Positions 8,751 through 17,972 of a stretch of DNA of 64,000 nt are shown here, one piece after another. This stretch comes from 2-02-FULL-66-14 sp037443705 (GTDB lineage Bacteria; Pseudomonadota; Gammaproteobacteria; Burkholderiales; SG8-39). Under the pieces are notes generated by a model. It was not told the DNA's origin. It made no database searches and saw only the letters and a list, made by a program, of their open reading frames with translations. The position numbers and the translations under genes were made by a program. The stretch spans positions 42,998 to 106,997 of the forward strand of contig JBBINV010000003.1 of NCBI GenBank assembly GCA_037443705.1, given 5' to 3'. How positions within the stretch are numbered: the first letter of the stretch is position 1; the number at the start of each line of letters is the position of its first letter.

Positions 8751-10219
8751 CGGCGCTTGCCAAGGATCGAGCCGAGCACGCCCCGGAGCACCTGCCGGCC
8801 GAGCTCGGAGCCTATCGCGCGCGCGGCGCTCTTCGCCATCGCCTCCACGATGCCCTGCGACTGCTTTCCGCCGCGCGGCCCGGTCTTTCCGAACAGGATG
8901 TCGGAGACGGGATTGGGGGCGGGCGCTTTCGGCGCCTCGCCGTGCGCCACGGTGCGCGCCTTCAGCTTTTCGTACGCCGACTCTCTGTCGACGGTTTTCT
9001 CGTACTTGTCTTGGAGGCTCGATCCCTGGACGAGGCTTCTCCTTTCCTCTTCCGCGACCGGCCCGATGCGCGAGCCGGGCGGCACCACGAAGGCGCGTTC
9101 GACCACGCACGGCCGGCCTTTCTCGTCCAGGAACGAAACGAGCGCCTCGCCCACCTCGAGCTCGGTGATCGCGCGATCCGCCTTCAGCTTCGGGTTCGGC
9201 CGCAGCGTCTCGGCGGCGGCCTTCACCGCCTTCTGGTCCCTGGGCGTGAAGGCGCGCAGTGCGTGCTGGACGCGGTTTCCGAGCTGCCCGAGCACGGTTT
9301 CGGGGATGTCGAGCGGGTTCTGGGTCACGAAGAACACGCCCACGCCCTTGGAGCGGATCAGCCGCACCACCTGTTCGACCTTGTCGAGGAGCGCCTTCGG
9401 CGCCTCGTCGAACAGCAGATGCGCCTCGTCGAAGAAGAACACGAGCCCGGGCTTTTCGGGATCGCCCGCCTCCGGCAGGCGCTCGAAGAGCTCGGCGAGG
9501 AGCCAAAGGAGGAACGCCGAATACAGCTTCGGCGACTCCAGCAGCTTGTCCGCGGCGAGGATGTTCACCACGCCCCTGCCGCCGCGCACCTGCATCAGGT
9601 CGTCGATGTCGAGCATCGGCTCGCCGAGGAACTGGCCGGCGCCCTGCGCCTCGAGCGCGAGCAGCCCGCGCTGAATGGCGCCGATCGAGGCCGCGGACAC
9701 ATTGCCGTACTCGGTGGTGAACCGCGCCGCGTTCTCGCCGACGTACGCGAGCATCGCGCGCAGGTCCTTTGCGTCGAGCAGCAGCAGCCCCGCGTCGTCC
9801 GCGATCCTGAAGACGACGTTGAGCACGCCCTCCTGGGTGTCGTTCAGGCCGAGCATCCGCGAAAGGAGCAGCGGCCCCATGTCGGAGACGGTGGCGCGCA
9901 CCGGGTGTCCTTGCTTGCCGAACACATCCCAGAGCGCCACCGGGCAGGCTTCGGGTCGGAAGGGAATCTTCAGCGCCTTGAGCCTTTCGAGGACTTTCGC
10001 GTTTTCCCCGGCAGGCTTCGCCAGCCCGGTCAGGTCGCCCTTCACATCGGCCATGAAGACCGGCACCCCGATCGCCGAGAGCGCGTGCGCCAGCGCCTGC
10101 AGGGTCACGGTCTTGCCGGTGCCGGTGGCGCCGGCGATCAGGCCGTGGCGGTTGGCGAGCGCGGGAAGGAGGTGAAGCTCGGCCTTGTCGTTCTTCGCAA
10201 TGAGGAGCGGCGAGGCCAT
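8747..10219 (-). CDS. HerA-like ATPase (DUF853 / YjgR type)
   Basis: 490-residue P-loop ATPase of the HerA/FtsK-related helicase family. Walker A GATGTGKT lies at residues 30-37, Walker B is GLVFFFDEAHLLFDEAP, and an arginine-finger-type segment NRVQHALRAFTPRDQKAV follows. The C-terminus carries the family's extension with VSDILFGKTGPRGGK and a glycine/serine-rich tail. The ATG at 10219 gives the expected N-terminus. It diverges from yebC across only 18 bases. Function of the YjgR branch in bacteria is not settled. Confidence 0.9.
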   Translation of the reverse strand: MASPLLIAKNDKAELHLLPALANRHGLIAGATGTGKTVTLQALAHALSAIGVPVFMADVKGDLTGLAKPAGENAKVLERLKALKIPFRPEACPVALWDVFGKQGHPVRATVSDMGPLLLSRMLGLNDTQEGVLNVVFRIADDAGLLLLDAKDLRAMLAYVGENAARFTTEYGNVSAASIGAIQRGLLALEAQGAGQFLGEPMLDIDDLMQVRGGRGVVNILAADKLLESPKLYSAFLLWLLAELFERLPEAGDPEKPGLVFFFDEAHLLFDEAPKALLDKVEQVVRLIRSKGVGVFFVTQNPLDIPETVLGQLGNRVQHALRAFTPRDQKAVKAAAETLRPNPKLKADRAITELEVGEALVSFLDEKGRPCVVERAFVVPPGSRIGPVAEEERRSLVQGSSLQDKYEKTVDRESAYEKLKARTVAHGEAPKAPAPNPVSDILFGKTGPRGGKQSQGIVEAMAKSAARAIGSELGRQVLRGVLGSILGKRR

Positions 10220-10225
10220 GGCGGT

Positions 10226-10235
10226 TAAAATTATG
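10226..10235 (+). promoter_or_regulatory. AT-rich bidirectional -10 candidate between the HerA-like gene and yebC
   Basis: The 18-base divergent gap contains TAAAAT (10226-10231), which ends 6 bases before the yebC ATG, and on the other strand CATAAT (10235-10230), 10 bases before the HerA-like ATG. Transcription from these would give a leaderless yebC mRNA and an almost leaderless partner. No convincing -35 is seen. Confidence 0.4.
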
Positions 10236-10237
10236 AC

Positions 10238-10966
10238 ATGGCGGGTCACAGCAAATGGGCGAACATCAAGCACCGCAAGGCTGCCGCGGATGCGAAGAAG
10301 GGCAAGGTGTTCACGCGCCTGATCAAGGAGATCACGGTCGCGGCGAAGCTCGGAGGGGGCGATCCGGGGTCCAACCCGCGCCTGCGCCTTGCGCTCGACA
10401 AGGCGCGCGAAGCGAATATGACGAAGGATTCTGTCACGCGCGCGATCCAGCGCGGCACCGGTGAGCTGGAAGGCGTCACCTACGAGGAGGTGCGCTACGA
10501 GGGCTACGGGGTGGGCGGCGCCGCAGTGATGGTCGATTGCCTGACCGACAACCGCACGCGCACGGTGGCCGAGGTGCGTCACGCCTTCACCAAGAACGGC
10601 GGCAACCTCGGCTCGGACGGCTCGGTTGCGTTCCTTTTCCAGCACCGCGGACAGTTCCTGTTCGCGCCCGGGGCGAGCGAGGAGAAGGTGATGGAAGCGG
10701 CGCTCGAGGCCGGCGCCGAGGACGTGATCGCGAACGAGGACGGCTCGATCGAGGTGGTGTGCGCGCCCGCCGATTTCGAGGCGGTGAAGTCCGCGCTCGA
10801 GCGCGCGGGCCTCAAGCCCGAAGCCGCCGCGGTCACGATGCGGCCGGTGGGCGAAAGCGTGCTCGCGGGCGAGGACGCCGCGAAGATGCGGCGGCTGATC
10901 GAAGCGCTCGAGGCGCTCGACGACGTGCAGGAGGTGTACACCACTGCCGCCCTCGAGGAAGCGTGA
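10238..10966 (+). CDS. yebC: YebC/PmpR (TACO1) family protein
   Basis: Conserved 242-residue protein of the YebC/TACO1 family, variously linked to transcription regulation and to relief of ribosome stalling at proline-rich stretches. The N-terminal signature MAGHSKWANIKHRKAAADAKKG and the segments VTYEEVRYEGYGVGG and KNGGNLGSDGSVAFLF are diagnostic. It precedes ruvC with a 4-base GTGA overlap, the common proteobacterial arrangement. Confidence 0.96.
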   Translation: MAGHSKWANIKHRKAAADAKKGKVFTRLIKEITVAAKLGGGDPGSNPRLRLALDKAREANMTKDSVTRAIQRGTGELEGVTYEEVRYEGYGVGGAAVMVDCLTDNRTRTVAEVRHAFTKNGGNLGSDGSVAFLFQHRGQFLFAPGASEEKVMEAALEAGAEDVIANEDGSIEVVCAPADFEAVKSALERAGLKPEAAAVTMRPVGESVLAGEDAAKMRRLIEALEALDDVQEVYTTAALEEA

Positions 10967-11478
10967 GGATCCTCGGCATCGATCCGGGCCTGCGCGTGAC
11001 CGGATTCGGGGTGATCGAATCCAGGGGCAACGAGCTTCGATACCTGGCGAGCGGCTGCGTGCGCTCGGGCGAGGGTCCGCTCGCCGAGCGCCTGAAAGTG
11101 CTGCTGGAGGGGCTCGCCGAGGTGATCGCCGCGAACCGCCCGCGCGAAGTCGCGATCGAGAAGGTTTTCGTCAACGTCAATCCCCAGTCGACGCTGCTGC
11201 TCGGGCAGGCGCGCGGCACCGCGATCTGCGCCGCGGTGCTCGCCGGGCTGCCGGTGGCGGAGTACACCGCGCTGCAGGTCAAGCAATCGGTGGTCGGCAA
11301 GGGCCACGCGGCGAAGGGCCAGGTTCAGCACATGGTGCGGCGGCTGCTCGCGCTCCCGGGCGATCCGAGCCCCGACGCGGCGGACGCGCTTGCCTGCGCG
11401 ATCTGCCACGCGCATGGGGGCAAACTGGGTAGTCTTTCCACCCGAAATCTTCGCCTGAGGAACGGGAGGCTGGTCTGA
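10963..11478 (+). CDS. ruvC: Holliday junction endonuclease RuvC
   Basis: Resolves Holliday junctions by paired nicking. 171 residues with the four catalytic acids in place: Asp7 in ILGIDPGLRVTG, Glu in AIEKVFVNVNPQS, and the two Asp of PSPDAADALACAICH. Start GTG at 10963 overlaps the yebC stop. It is followed by ruvA in an unusual CTGA overlap. Confidence 0.96.
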   Translation: MRILGIDPGLRVTGFGVIESRGNELRYLASGCVRSGEGPLAERLKVLLEGLAEVIAANRPREVAIEKVFVNVNPQSTLLLGQARGTAICAAVLAGLPVAEYTALQVKQSVVGKGHAAKGQVQHMVRRLLALPGDPSPDAADALACAICHAHGGKLGSLSTRNLRLRNGRLV

Positions 11479-12044
11479 TCGGCCGCCTCACCGGCAGGCT
11501 CGCCGCGAAGCACCCGCCGCAGGTGCTGCTCGACGTTGGCGGCGTCGCCTACGAGATCGACGTTCCCATGAGCACTTTCTACAACCTGCCGGCTACGGGC
11601 GAGGAAGTGACGCTGCATACGCACCTCGTCGTGCGCGAGGACGCGCACGTGCTCTACGGCTTCGCGACGCTCGAGGAGCGCGCGGCGTTCCGGCAGCTGA
11701 TCCGCATCTCCGGCATCGGCGCGCGCACCGCGCTCGCGGTGCTCTCGGGACTCTCGGTCGCCGACCTCGCGCAGGCGGTGGCGCTCCAGGAAGCGGGACG
11801 CCTCACCAAGATCCCCGGCATCGGGAAGAAAACCGCCGAGCGGCTGCTGCTCGAGCTGAAGGGCAAGCTTGCGGAAGCCGCGGCCAAGCAGCCCGCGGCC
11901 GCGAACGCCGCCGACATCCTGAACGCCCTCGTGGGCCTGGGCTACAGCGAGAAAGAGGCGCTCGCCGCGATCAAGGGCCTGGCGCCGGGCGTCGCGGTCG
12001 CCGAGGGCATCCGGCAGGCGCTCAAGTCACTGGCGAAGGGGTAG
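11475..12044 (+). CDS. ruvA: Holliday junction branch-migration protein RuvA, CTG start
   Basis: Junction-binding subunit that loads RuvB. Translated from CTG at 11475 the protein begins M-IGRLTGRLA, the canonical RuvA N-terminus, and is 189 residues long. The frame has no ATG, GTG or TTG before codon 17, and starting there would delete the first strands of the OB-fold. A GGGAGG ribosome-binding site (11464-11469) lies 5 bases upstream of the CTG, and CTGA overlaps the ruvC stop. HhH motifs are ISGIGARTALAVL and IPGIGKKTAERLLLELK. The 3' end overlaps the convergent fic gene by 18 bases. Confidence 0.93.
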   Translation: MIGRLTGRLAAKHPPQVLLDVGGVAYEIDVPMSTFYNLPATGEEVTLHTHLVVREDAHVLYGFATLEERAAFRQLIRISGIGARTALAVLSGLSVADLAQAVALQEAGRLTKIPGIGKKTAERLLLELKGKLAEAAAKQPAAANAADILNALVGLGYSEKEALAAIKGLAPGVAVAEGIRQALKSLAKG

Positions 12045-13238
12045 GTTCTTCTTAATGGATGAGCGGCCGTCCTTTATGGTCGGCTCCAGTTCCGCGGCCA
12101 GATACTCGACGTAGCGCCGGTAGCTGAAGACGCGGCCCCGCTGGCGGTTCGTCAGCTCGCCGACGATGCCGACGCGTTCGAGATGCGCCAGCGATTTGTT
12201 GACCGTGGCCGGCGTAAGCTTCGTCGCCTTGACCAGGGCGGCCGAGGTTGCGAGAGGCTGGCGCTGCAGCGCCTGGTGGACCGCGAGCGCCGAGGTCGCC
12301 GCGCGCCCCAGGCCGGCGATGCGATCGCGGTCCCTGTTCACGAGCGCGAGCAGGGCATTTGCCGTCGTCACGGCCTGCGTCGCGCTGACCTCGATGCCCT
12401 CGGCGAAGTAGTCGAGCCAGCGCTCCCAGTCCCCACGCAGGCGCACCTCGTTGAGCAGCTCGTAGTAGAGCGCACGGTGCGTCTTGAAATAGAGGCTCGG
12501 ATACAGCATCGGCTGGCGCAGCACGCCGTCGGCCACCAGTTGCAGCACGATGAGCAGCCGTCCGATGCGGCCGTTGCCGTCGAGGAAGGGATGGATCGTC
12601 TCGAACTGCACGTGCGCGAGCGCCGCCTTGACGAGCGGGGGCGTGGCCTCCGGCTCGTCATTGAGGAAGCGCTCCAGGTGCCTGATGCATTCGGGCACGG
12701 CATCCGCGGGCGGCGGGACGAAGACCGCGTTGCCGGGCCGCGTGCCCCCGATCCAGACCTGCGAGCGGCGGACCTCTCCCGGGGTCTTGCCGCGGCCGCG
12801 AGGATGATTGAGCAGCACCTTGTGCATATCGCACAGGAGCCGCGCGCACAGTGGCAGGCCGCCGCGCAGCTTCTTCAGGCCGGTTTCCAGAGCCGCCACG
12901 CAGCGGCTCACCTCCCGCGCGTCCTCCACCGGCACGCCGGGTTCCTCGTCGATTTCGTACAGGAGCAGGTCGGCGATCGAGGACTGCGTGCCCTCGATCT
13001 GCGACGACAGCACCGCTTCCTTGCGCACGAAGCTGTAGAGCACCAGCGCGGCGTTCGGCAGCAGGCTGGTGACCGCATCGAGCCGCCCGAGCGCCACCAA
13101 CGCGGCGTCGAAGCGCCGCCGAAGCCCAGCCGACCACACCACCGCCGGTTCCGGCGGCAGCGGCGCGGGCACGAACGCCTGGAAGGGTTCGCTCGCCGTC
13201 GTCATCTTGACGTAGCGGCCGGGCGCGGGGCGGTGCAT
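12027..13238 (-). CDS. Fic-family protein with N-terminal inhibitory motif and C-terminal winged helix
   Basis: 403-residue Fic (filamentation induced by cAMP) protein, normally an AMP transferase acting on Tyr/Ser/Thr of a target. The catalytic motif HPFLDGNGRIGR occupies residues 216-227 with His216. An inhibitory-helix motif S78xxxE82G83 near the N-terminus places it in class II (self-inhibited). About residues 315-380 (SALAVHQALQRQPLATSAALVKAT, then LAHLERVGIV) form a winged-helix DNA-binding domain. The gene faces ruvA and sits between ruvA and ruvB, which are normally adjacent, so it is probably an insertion. Its promoter region carries four copies of an 8-base operator-like repeat. The target is unknown. 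Confidence 0.93.
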   Translation of the reverse strand: MHRPAPGRYVKMTTASEPFQAFVPAPLPPEPAVVWSAGLRRRFDAALVALGRLDAVTSLLPNAALVLYSFVRKEAVLSSQIEGTQSSIADLLLYEIDEEPGVPVEDAREVSRCVAALETGLKKLRGGLPLCARLLCDMHKVLLNHPRGRGKTPGEVRRSQVWIGGTRPGNAVFVPPPADAVPECIRHLERFLNDEPEATPPLVKAALAHVQFETIHPFLDGNGRIGRLLIVLQLVADGVLRQPMLYPSLYFKTHRALYYELLNEVRLRGDWERWLDYFAEGIEVSATQAVTTANALLALVNRDRDRIAGLGRAATSALAVHQALQRQPLATSAALVKATKLTPATVNKSLAHLERVGIVGELTNRQRGRVFSYRRYVEYLAAELEPTIKDGRSSIKKNLPLRQ

Positions 13239-13250
13239 GGCGGCTCGGGC

Positions 13251-13324
13251 AACCTAAATTAAGAACCGGCGTTATTTTAGGTTAATTCATCAACCTAAAT
13301 CAACCGTCGGACGGCTTTTAGGTT
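13251..13324. repeat. Four alternating copies of AACCTAAA, probable Fic operator array
   Basis: The octamer AACCTAAA occurs at 13251-13258 and 13292-13299, and its complement TTTAGGTT at 13276-13283 and 13317-13324. The copies alternate orientation, and the middle pair forms an inverted repeat with an 8-base spacer. The block is strikingly AT-rich for this genome and begins 12 bases before the fic start. Given the winged-helix domain of the Fic protein, autoregulatory binding is the simplest explanation (inference). Confidence 0.75.
13274..13303 (-). promoter_or_regulatory. fic promoter embedded in the operator array
   Basis: On the minus strand TTGATT (13303-13298) and TAAAAT (13279-13274) are separated by 18 bases, a good -35/-10 pair upstream of fic. 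Both hexamers overlap copies of the AACCTAAA repeat, so a bound repressor would block polymerase. Confidence 0.55.
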
Positions 13325-13363
13325 CGCCGAGCGTGGGCAAGATAACGTCAGCCGCGGCACCGG

Positions 13364-13369
13364 TAAGAT
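13364..13369 (+). promoter_or_regulatory. -10-like hexamer just before ruvB
   Basis: TAAGAT ends 6 bases before the ruvB ATG. Since the fic insertion cuts ruvB off from the yebC-ruvC-ruvA transcript, ruvB needs its own promoter; initiation here would give a leaderless message. The alternative is GATAAC (13341-13346) with TTAGGT (13318-13323) as -35, which would overlap the last operator copy. Confidence 0.35.
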
Positions 13370-13375
13370 ACGCCC

Positions 13376-14421
<1,046 letters not shown>

Positions 14422-14425
<4 letters not shown>

Positions 14426-14823
14426 CACCGTTTACGTTCCAGGTGCGCGTGTATTATGAGGACACCGACCGCGGCGGCGTGGTGTACTACGCGAACTACC
14501 TGCGCTTCTTCGAGCGCGCGCGGACCGAGTGGCTGCGAAGCCTCGGGGTGAACCAGGAGCGGCTGGCGGAGGCCCAAGGGATCGGCTTCGTGGTGGCGCG
14601 CGCCGAGATCGACTTCCGGGCAGGCGCCCGGCTGGACGATCTGCTCGGCGTCACGGTGAAGATGATCGAAAAGAAGAAAACCTATCTCTGGCTCGAGCAG
14701 GAAGCGCGGCGCGAGGATGGCGCGGTGTGCGCGGCCGCGCGCATCCAGGCGGCGTGCGTGCGGCTTCGCGATGCGCGCCCGCAGCCGCTGCCCGAGCCCC
14801 TCGCCGCGAGGATACCCGGATGA
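14422..14823 (+). CDS. ybgC: Tol-Pal-associated acyl-CoA thioesterase YbgC
   Basis: Hot-dog-fold thioesterase, 133 residues, usually first in the tol-pal cluster. The active-site motif YYEDTDRGGVVYYANYLRFFERARTEWL contains the catalytic Asp and the family's HxxY-like region. Start TTG at 14422 overlaps the ruvB stop as TTGA; no other start retains the FTFQVRVYYEDTD N-terminus. It overlaps tolQ by 4 bases (ATGA). Confidence 0.93.
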
Positions 14824-15500
14824 CGCTGACGCAGGACCTCGAACTCTGGACGCTCGTCCTGAACGCTTCCTTCGTGGTGAAGGCGGTGATGGCGCTGCTT
14901 GTCGCGGTCTCGTTCATGTCCTGGATGTTCATCTTCCGCAAGTGGTTCACGATCCGGCGCGCGGGGGTGCAGACCGAGCAGTTCGAGCGCGAGTTCTGGA
15001 GCGGGAACGACCTCGCCGCGCTCTACCAGGGCGCGGTGACGAACCGCCACACCATCGGGTCGCTCGAGCGCATCTTCGAGGCCGGTTACCGCGAGTTCAC
15101 CAAGCTGCGCGGCCAGCGCGGCGCCGACCCCTCCGTCATGGTCGACGGGGCGCGCCGCGCGATGCGCGCCACCTACCAGCGCGAGATGGATTACCTCGAG
15201 CGCCATCTCGCGTTCCTCGCTTCCACCGGCTCGGTGTCGCCGTACGTGGGCCTGTTCGGCACGGTGTGGGGCATCATGCACGCCTTCCGGGGCCTGGCGA
15301 ACGTGCAGCAGGCGACGCTCGCGCAGGTCGCACCGGGGATCGCGGAGGCGCTGATCGCCACCGCGATCGGCCTTTTCGCCGCGATTCCCGCGGTCGTGGC
15401 CTACAACCGCTATTCCCACGACATCGACCGCCTCGCGATCCGCTTCGAGAGCTTCATGGAGGAGTTCTCGAACATCCTGCAGCGCCAGACGGTGAGATAG
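14820..15500 (+). CDS. tolQ: Tol-Pal system proton-channel subunit TolQ
   Basis: Inner-membrane proton-channel component homologous to ExbB/MotA, 226 residues. Three membrane segments can be seen (about 20-40, 130-155 and 170-190), with the conserved VSPYVGLFGTVWGIMHAF and GIAEALIATAIGLFAAIPAVVAYN. Together with TolR it powers TolA for outer-membrane constriction during division. It is coupled to ybgC by ATGA and is followed by tolR 4 bases later. Confidence 0.96.
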   Translation: MTLTQDLELWTLVLNASFVVKAVMALLVAVSFMSWMFIFRKWFTIRRAGVQTEQFEREFWSGNDLAALYQGAVTNRHTIGSLERIFEAGYREFTKLRGQRGADPSVMVDGARRAMRATYQREMDYLERHLAFLASTGSVSPYVGLFGTVWGIMHAFRGLANVQQATLAQVAPGIAEALIATAIGLFAAIPAVVAYNRYSHDIDRLAIRFESFMEEFSNILQRQTVR

Positions 15501-15504
15501 CGCG

Positions 15505-15918
15505 ATGGCGCGCCTGCATTCCAAGCGCGGGCCGATGCACGAGATCAACGTCGTGCCCTACGTCGACGTGATGCTGGTTCTTCTGGTGATCTTCATGGTG
15601 ACCGCGCCGCTCGTCACGCCGGGCATCGTCGATCTTCCCTCGGTGTCGAAGGCGCCGGTGGCGCCGGCGGCGCCGCTCGAGATCATGATCCGCGAGGATC
15701 GGACGCTCGTGGTGCGCGAGCGCGACGCCGCCGGCCGCGTCGTGAGCGAGCGCACCGTGGCGAAGGGCGAGCTCGCGAGCTACATCAGGGATCCCAGGAA
15801 GCCCGTGCTCGTGGCGGGCGACAGGAACGTGCGCTACGAGGCGGTGCTGCAGACGATGGACGAGCTGCGCCAGAAGGGCGTCGAGCGCGTGGGGCTGCTC
15901 GTCAAGCCCGCGTCATGA
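15505..15918 (+). CDS. tolR: Tol-Pal system subunit TolR
   Basis: ExbD-like single-span protein, 137 residues. The membrane helix (about residues 15-35) carries the proton-path Asp in NVVPYVDVMLVLLVIFMV; the periplasmic domain ends with YEAVLQTMDELRQKGVERVGLLVKP, typical of TolR. It overlaps tolA by 4 bases (ATGA). Confidence 0.96.
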   Translation: MARLHSKRGPMHEINVVPYVDVMLVLLVIFMVTAPLVTPGIVDLPSVSKAPVAPAAPLEIMIREDRTLVVRERDAAGRVVSERTVAKGELASYIRDPRKPVLVAGDRNVRYEAVLQTMDELRQKGVERVGLLVKPAS

Positions 15919-16682
15919 GCGCCTGGAGCCTGGAGCGGCGCTACGATCCGGGCTTTGCATCGTCGATCGCGCTCGCGGCACTCGTTCATCTGATTCTCGT
16001 GGTGATCCTCCTCGTCGGGGTTCGCTGGCAGAATCGGCCGCCGCAGGCGGTGACGGTGGAGCTGTGGCAGGCGCCGTCCCCCCCGCCGCCGAAGGTGGAG
16101 GAGCCTCCGGAGCCGCCCAGGCCGGTCCCCAAGGCCGAGCCGCCGCCTCCGCCCAAGGCCGAGCCACGGATCGAGAAGCCCGACATCGCGCAAAAGGAGC
16201 CGGTAATGGCAAAGCCGAAAACCGAGCCCAGGCCCGTCCCGAAGCCCGAGCCGAGACCCAGGCCCGCGGCGCCGCGCGACACCGAGGCGCAGAAGCGCCT
16301 GCGCGAGGAGCTCGCGCGCGAGCAGCAGCAGCTCGCGCTCGCGCGGGAACGGGAGGCGCTTCAGAATCAATTGAAGAGGGAAATGGCGGTTGACCGGGCG
16401 CGCAGTTTCGACGCCTACGCCGGCAAGATCAAATCCAAGATCAAGGCGAACATCGTCCTGCCGCCGGATATCAGGGGGAATCCCGAGGCGATCTTCGACG
16501 TGGTGCAGCTCCCTACGGGCGAGGTTCTGTCGGCGAGGCTGCGCAAGTCGAGCGGGCACAAGGCCTACGACGAGGCGGTGGAGCGCGCGATCTGGAAATC
16601 CTCGCCGTTGCCCAAGCCCGACCGGCCGGAGCTCTTCCAGCGCGCGCTCGAGCTCAAATTCAGACCGCTTGACCCCGTATAA
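15915..16682 (+). CDS. tolA: Tol-Pal system energy transducer TolA
   Basis: Energy-transducing protein bridging TolQR and outer-membrane Pal. One membrane anchor (about residues 15-38) is followed by a Pro/Lys/Glu-rich linker of roughly 80 residues, a charged helix (QKRLREELAREQQQLALARERE) and a C-terminal TonB/TolA domain (VQLPTGEVLSARLRKSSGHKAYDEAVERAIWKSSPLP). At 255 residues the helical part is shorter than in enteric TolA, as in many betaproteobacteria. The stop codon TAA is part of a TATAAT hexamer before tolB. Confidence 0.93.
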   Translation: MSAWSLERRYDPGFASSIALAALVHLILVVILLVGVRWQNRPPQAVTVELWQAPSPPPPKVEEPPEPPRPVPKAEPPPPPKAEPRIEKPDIAQKEPVMAKPKTEPRPVPKPEPRPRPAAPRDTEAQKRLREELAREQQQLALAREREALQNQLKREMAVDRARSFDAYAGKIKSKIKANIVLPPDIRGNPEAIFDVVQLPTGEVLSARLRKSSGHKAYDEAVERAIWKSSPLPKPDRPELFQRALELKFRPLDPV

Positions 16683-16683
16683 T
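16678..16683 (+). promoter_or_regulatory. Consensus TATAAT before tolB
   Basis: A perfect -10 hexamer overlaps the tolA stop codon and ends 6 bases before the tolB ATG. An internal promoter before tolB-pal is known in other bacteria; here it would yield a leaderless or nearly leaderless mRNA. The -35 region is poor. Confidence 0.45.
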
Positions 16684-16689
16684 TGATTC

Positions 16690-17958
16690 ATGCGAAGGGT
16701 CGTTTTCGCGCTCGCGCTCGCCGTTTCCGCCTGCCAGGCCTTCGCCCAACTCTCGATCGAAATCACCGGCGCCGGCGCGCAGCGCATGCCGATCGCGATC
16801 TTGCCGTTCGCGGGCGAGGCGGCGCTCCCGGCGGCAATCTCCACGATCGTTCGCGCGGACCTCGAGCGCAGCGGCCTGTTCCGCCCGCTCGAGATCCCGG
16901 CGCTCAATCCCCAACCTACCGAAGCTTCGGAGGTCAGCTACGCCGAATGGCGCTCGCGGCTCGCGGACGCGCTCGTGCTCGGCTCGGTGGCCGCGCGCCC
17001 CGACGGCCGGTTCGAGGTGCGCTTCCGGCTCTTCGACGTGGCGAAGCAGGCGCCGCTCGGGGGGGTCGCCTACACGATGGCGCGCGATCAGGCGCGCGCG
17101 ACCGCGCACCGGATCTCCGACTACGTCTACGAGAAGCTCACCGGCGAGAAGGGGGTGTTCTCGACGCGCATTGCCTACGTGGTGAAGCGCGGCAACCGCT
17201 ATGAGCTCCAGATCGCGGACGCCGACGGAGCCGGCGCCGAGACCGCGCTCGCCTCGTTCGAGCCGATCATCTCGCCCGCCTGGTCGCCCGACGGCCGGCG
17301 CCTCGCCTACGTGTCGTTCGAGAACAAGAAGCCGGTGGTGTACGTGCACTCGCTCGCCGACGGCAGGCGCCATGTCGCGGCGAACTTCAAGGGTTCGAAC
17401 TCGGCGCCCGCCTGGTCGCCCGACGGCTCGAAGCTCGCGGTGGTGCTCTCGCGCGAGGGCGGCTCGCAGGTGTTCCAGGTGAACCCCGACGGCAGCGGCC
17501 TGCGGCGCCTGGCGAGCTCCTCGGCGATCGACACGGAACCGGTGTATTCCCCGGACGGTCAATACATATATTTCACATCCGACCGGGGCGGGAGCCCGCA
17601 GATCTACCGGATGCCCGCGGGCGGCGGCGACGCGCAGCGCATCACCTTCGAAGGGAGCTACAACGTGTCGCCGCGCGTGAGCCCCGACGGCAAGCGCCTC
17701 GCGTTCGTCACGCGCAACGGCGGACGGTTCCAGGCGGCGCTGCTCGACCTCGAGACGCGGCAGGTCCAGGTGCTGAGCGACAGCGACCGCGACGAATCGC
17801 CGAGCTTCGCGCCGAACGGCCGCATGATCCTGCTCGCCACGGTGAACGGCGGGCGCGGGGTGCTCGCGGCGGTGTCCTCCGACGGGCGGGTGAAGCAGCG
17901 GCTCAGCACGACAGCGGGGGACGTGCGCGAGCCCTCCTGGGGTCCATTCACGAAATGA
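16690..17958 (+). CDS. tolB: Tol-Pal system beta-propeller protein TolB
   Basis: Periplasmic protein that binds Pal and TolA. Signal peptide of about 19 residues ending ACQAFA/Q, an N-terminal alpha/beta domain, and a six-bladed propeller made of repeated PxWSPDGxxLAY-type blades (SPAWSPDGRRLAYVSF, APAWSPDGSKLAVVLS, EPVYSPDGQYIYFTSD, SPRVSPDGKRLAFVTR). 422 residues is standard. It overlaps the upstream ATG of pal by 4 bases. Confidence 0.97.
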   Translation: MRRVVFALALAVSACQAFAQLSIEITGAGAQRMPIAILPFAGEAALPAAISTIVRADLERSGLFRPLEIPALNPQPTEASEVSYAEWRSRLADALVLGSVAARPDGRFEVRFRLFDVAKQAPLGGVAYTMARDQARATAHRISDYVYEKLTGEKGVFSTRIAYVVKRGNRYELQIADADGAGAETALASFEPIISPAWSPDGRRLAYVSFENKKPVVYVHSLADGRRHVAANFKGSNSAPAWSPDGSKLAVVLSREGGSQVFQVNPDGSGLRRLASSSAIDTEPVYSPDGQYIYFTSDRGGSPQIYRMPAGGGDAQRITFEGSYNVSPRVSPDGKRLAFVTRNGGRFQAALLDLETRQVQVLSDSDRDESPSFAPNGRMILLATVNGGRGVLAAVSSDGRVKQRLSTTAGDVREPSWGPFTK

Positions 17959-17972
17959 CGAGGAGAGAACCT

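Noticed and set aside
16669..16674. TTGACC as -35 for tolB
   Set aside because: Only 3 bases before TATAAT; spacing is impossible for a sigma-70 pair.
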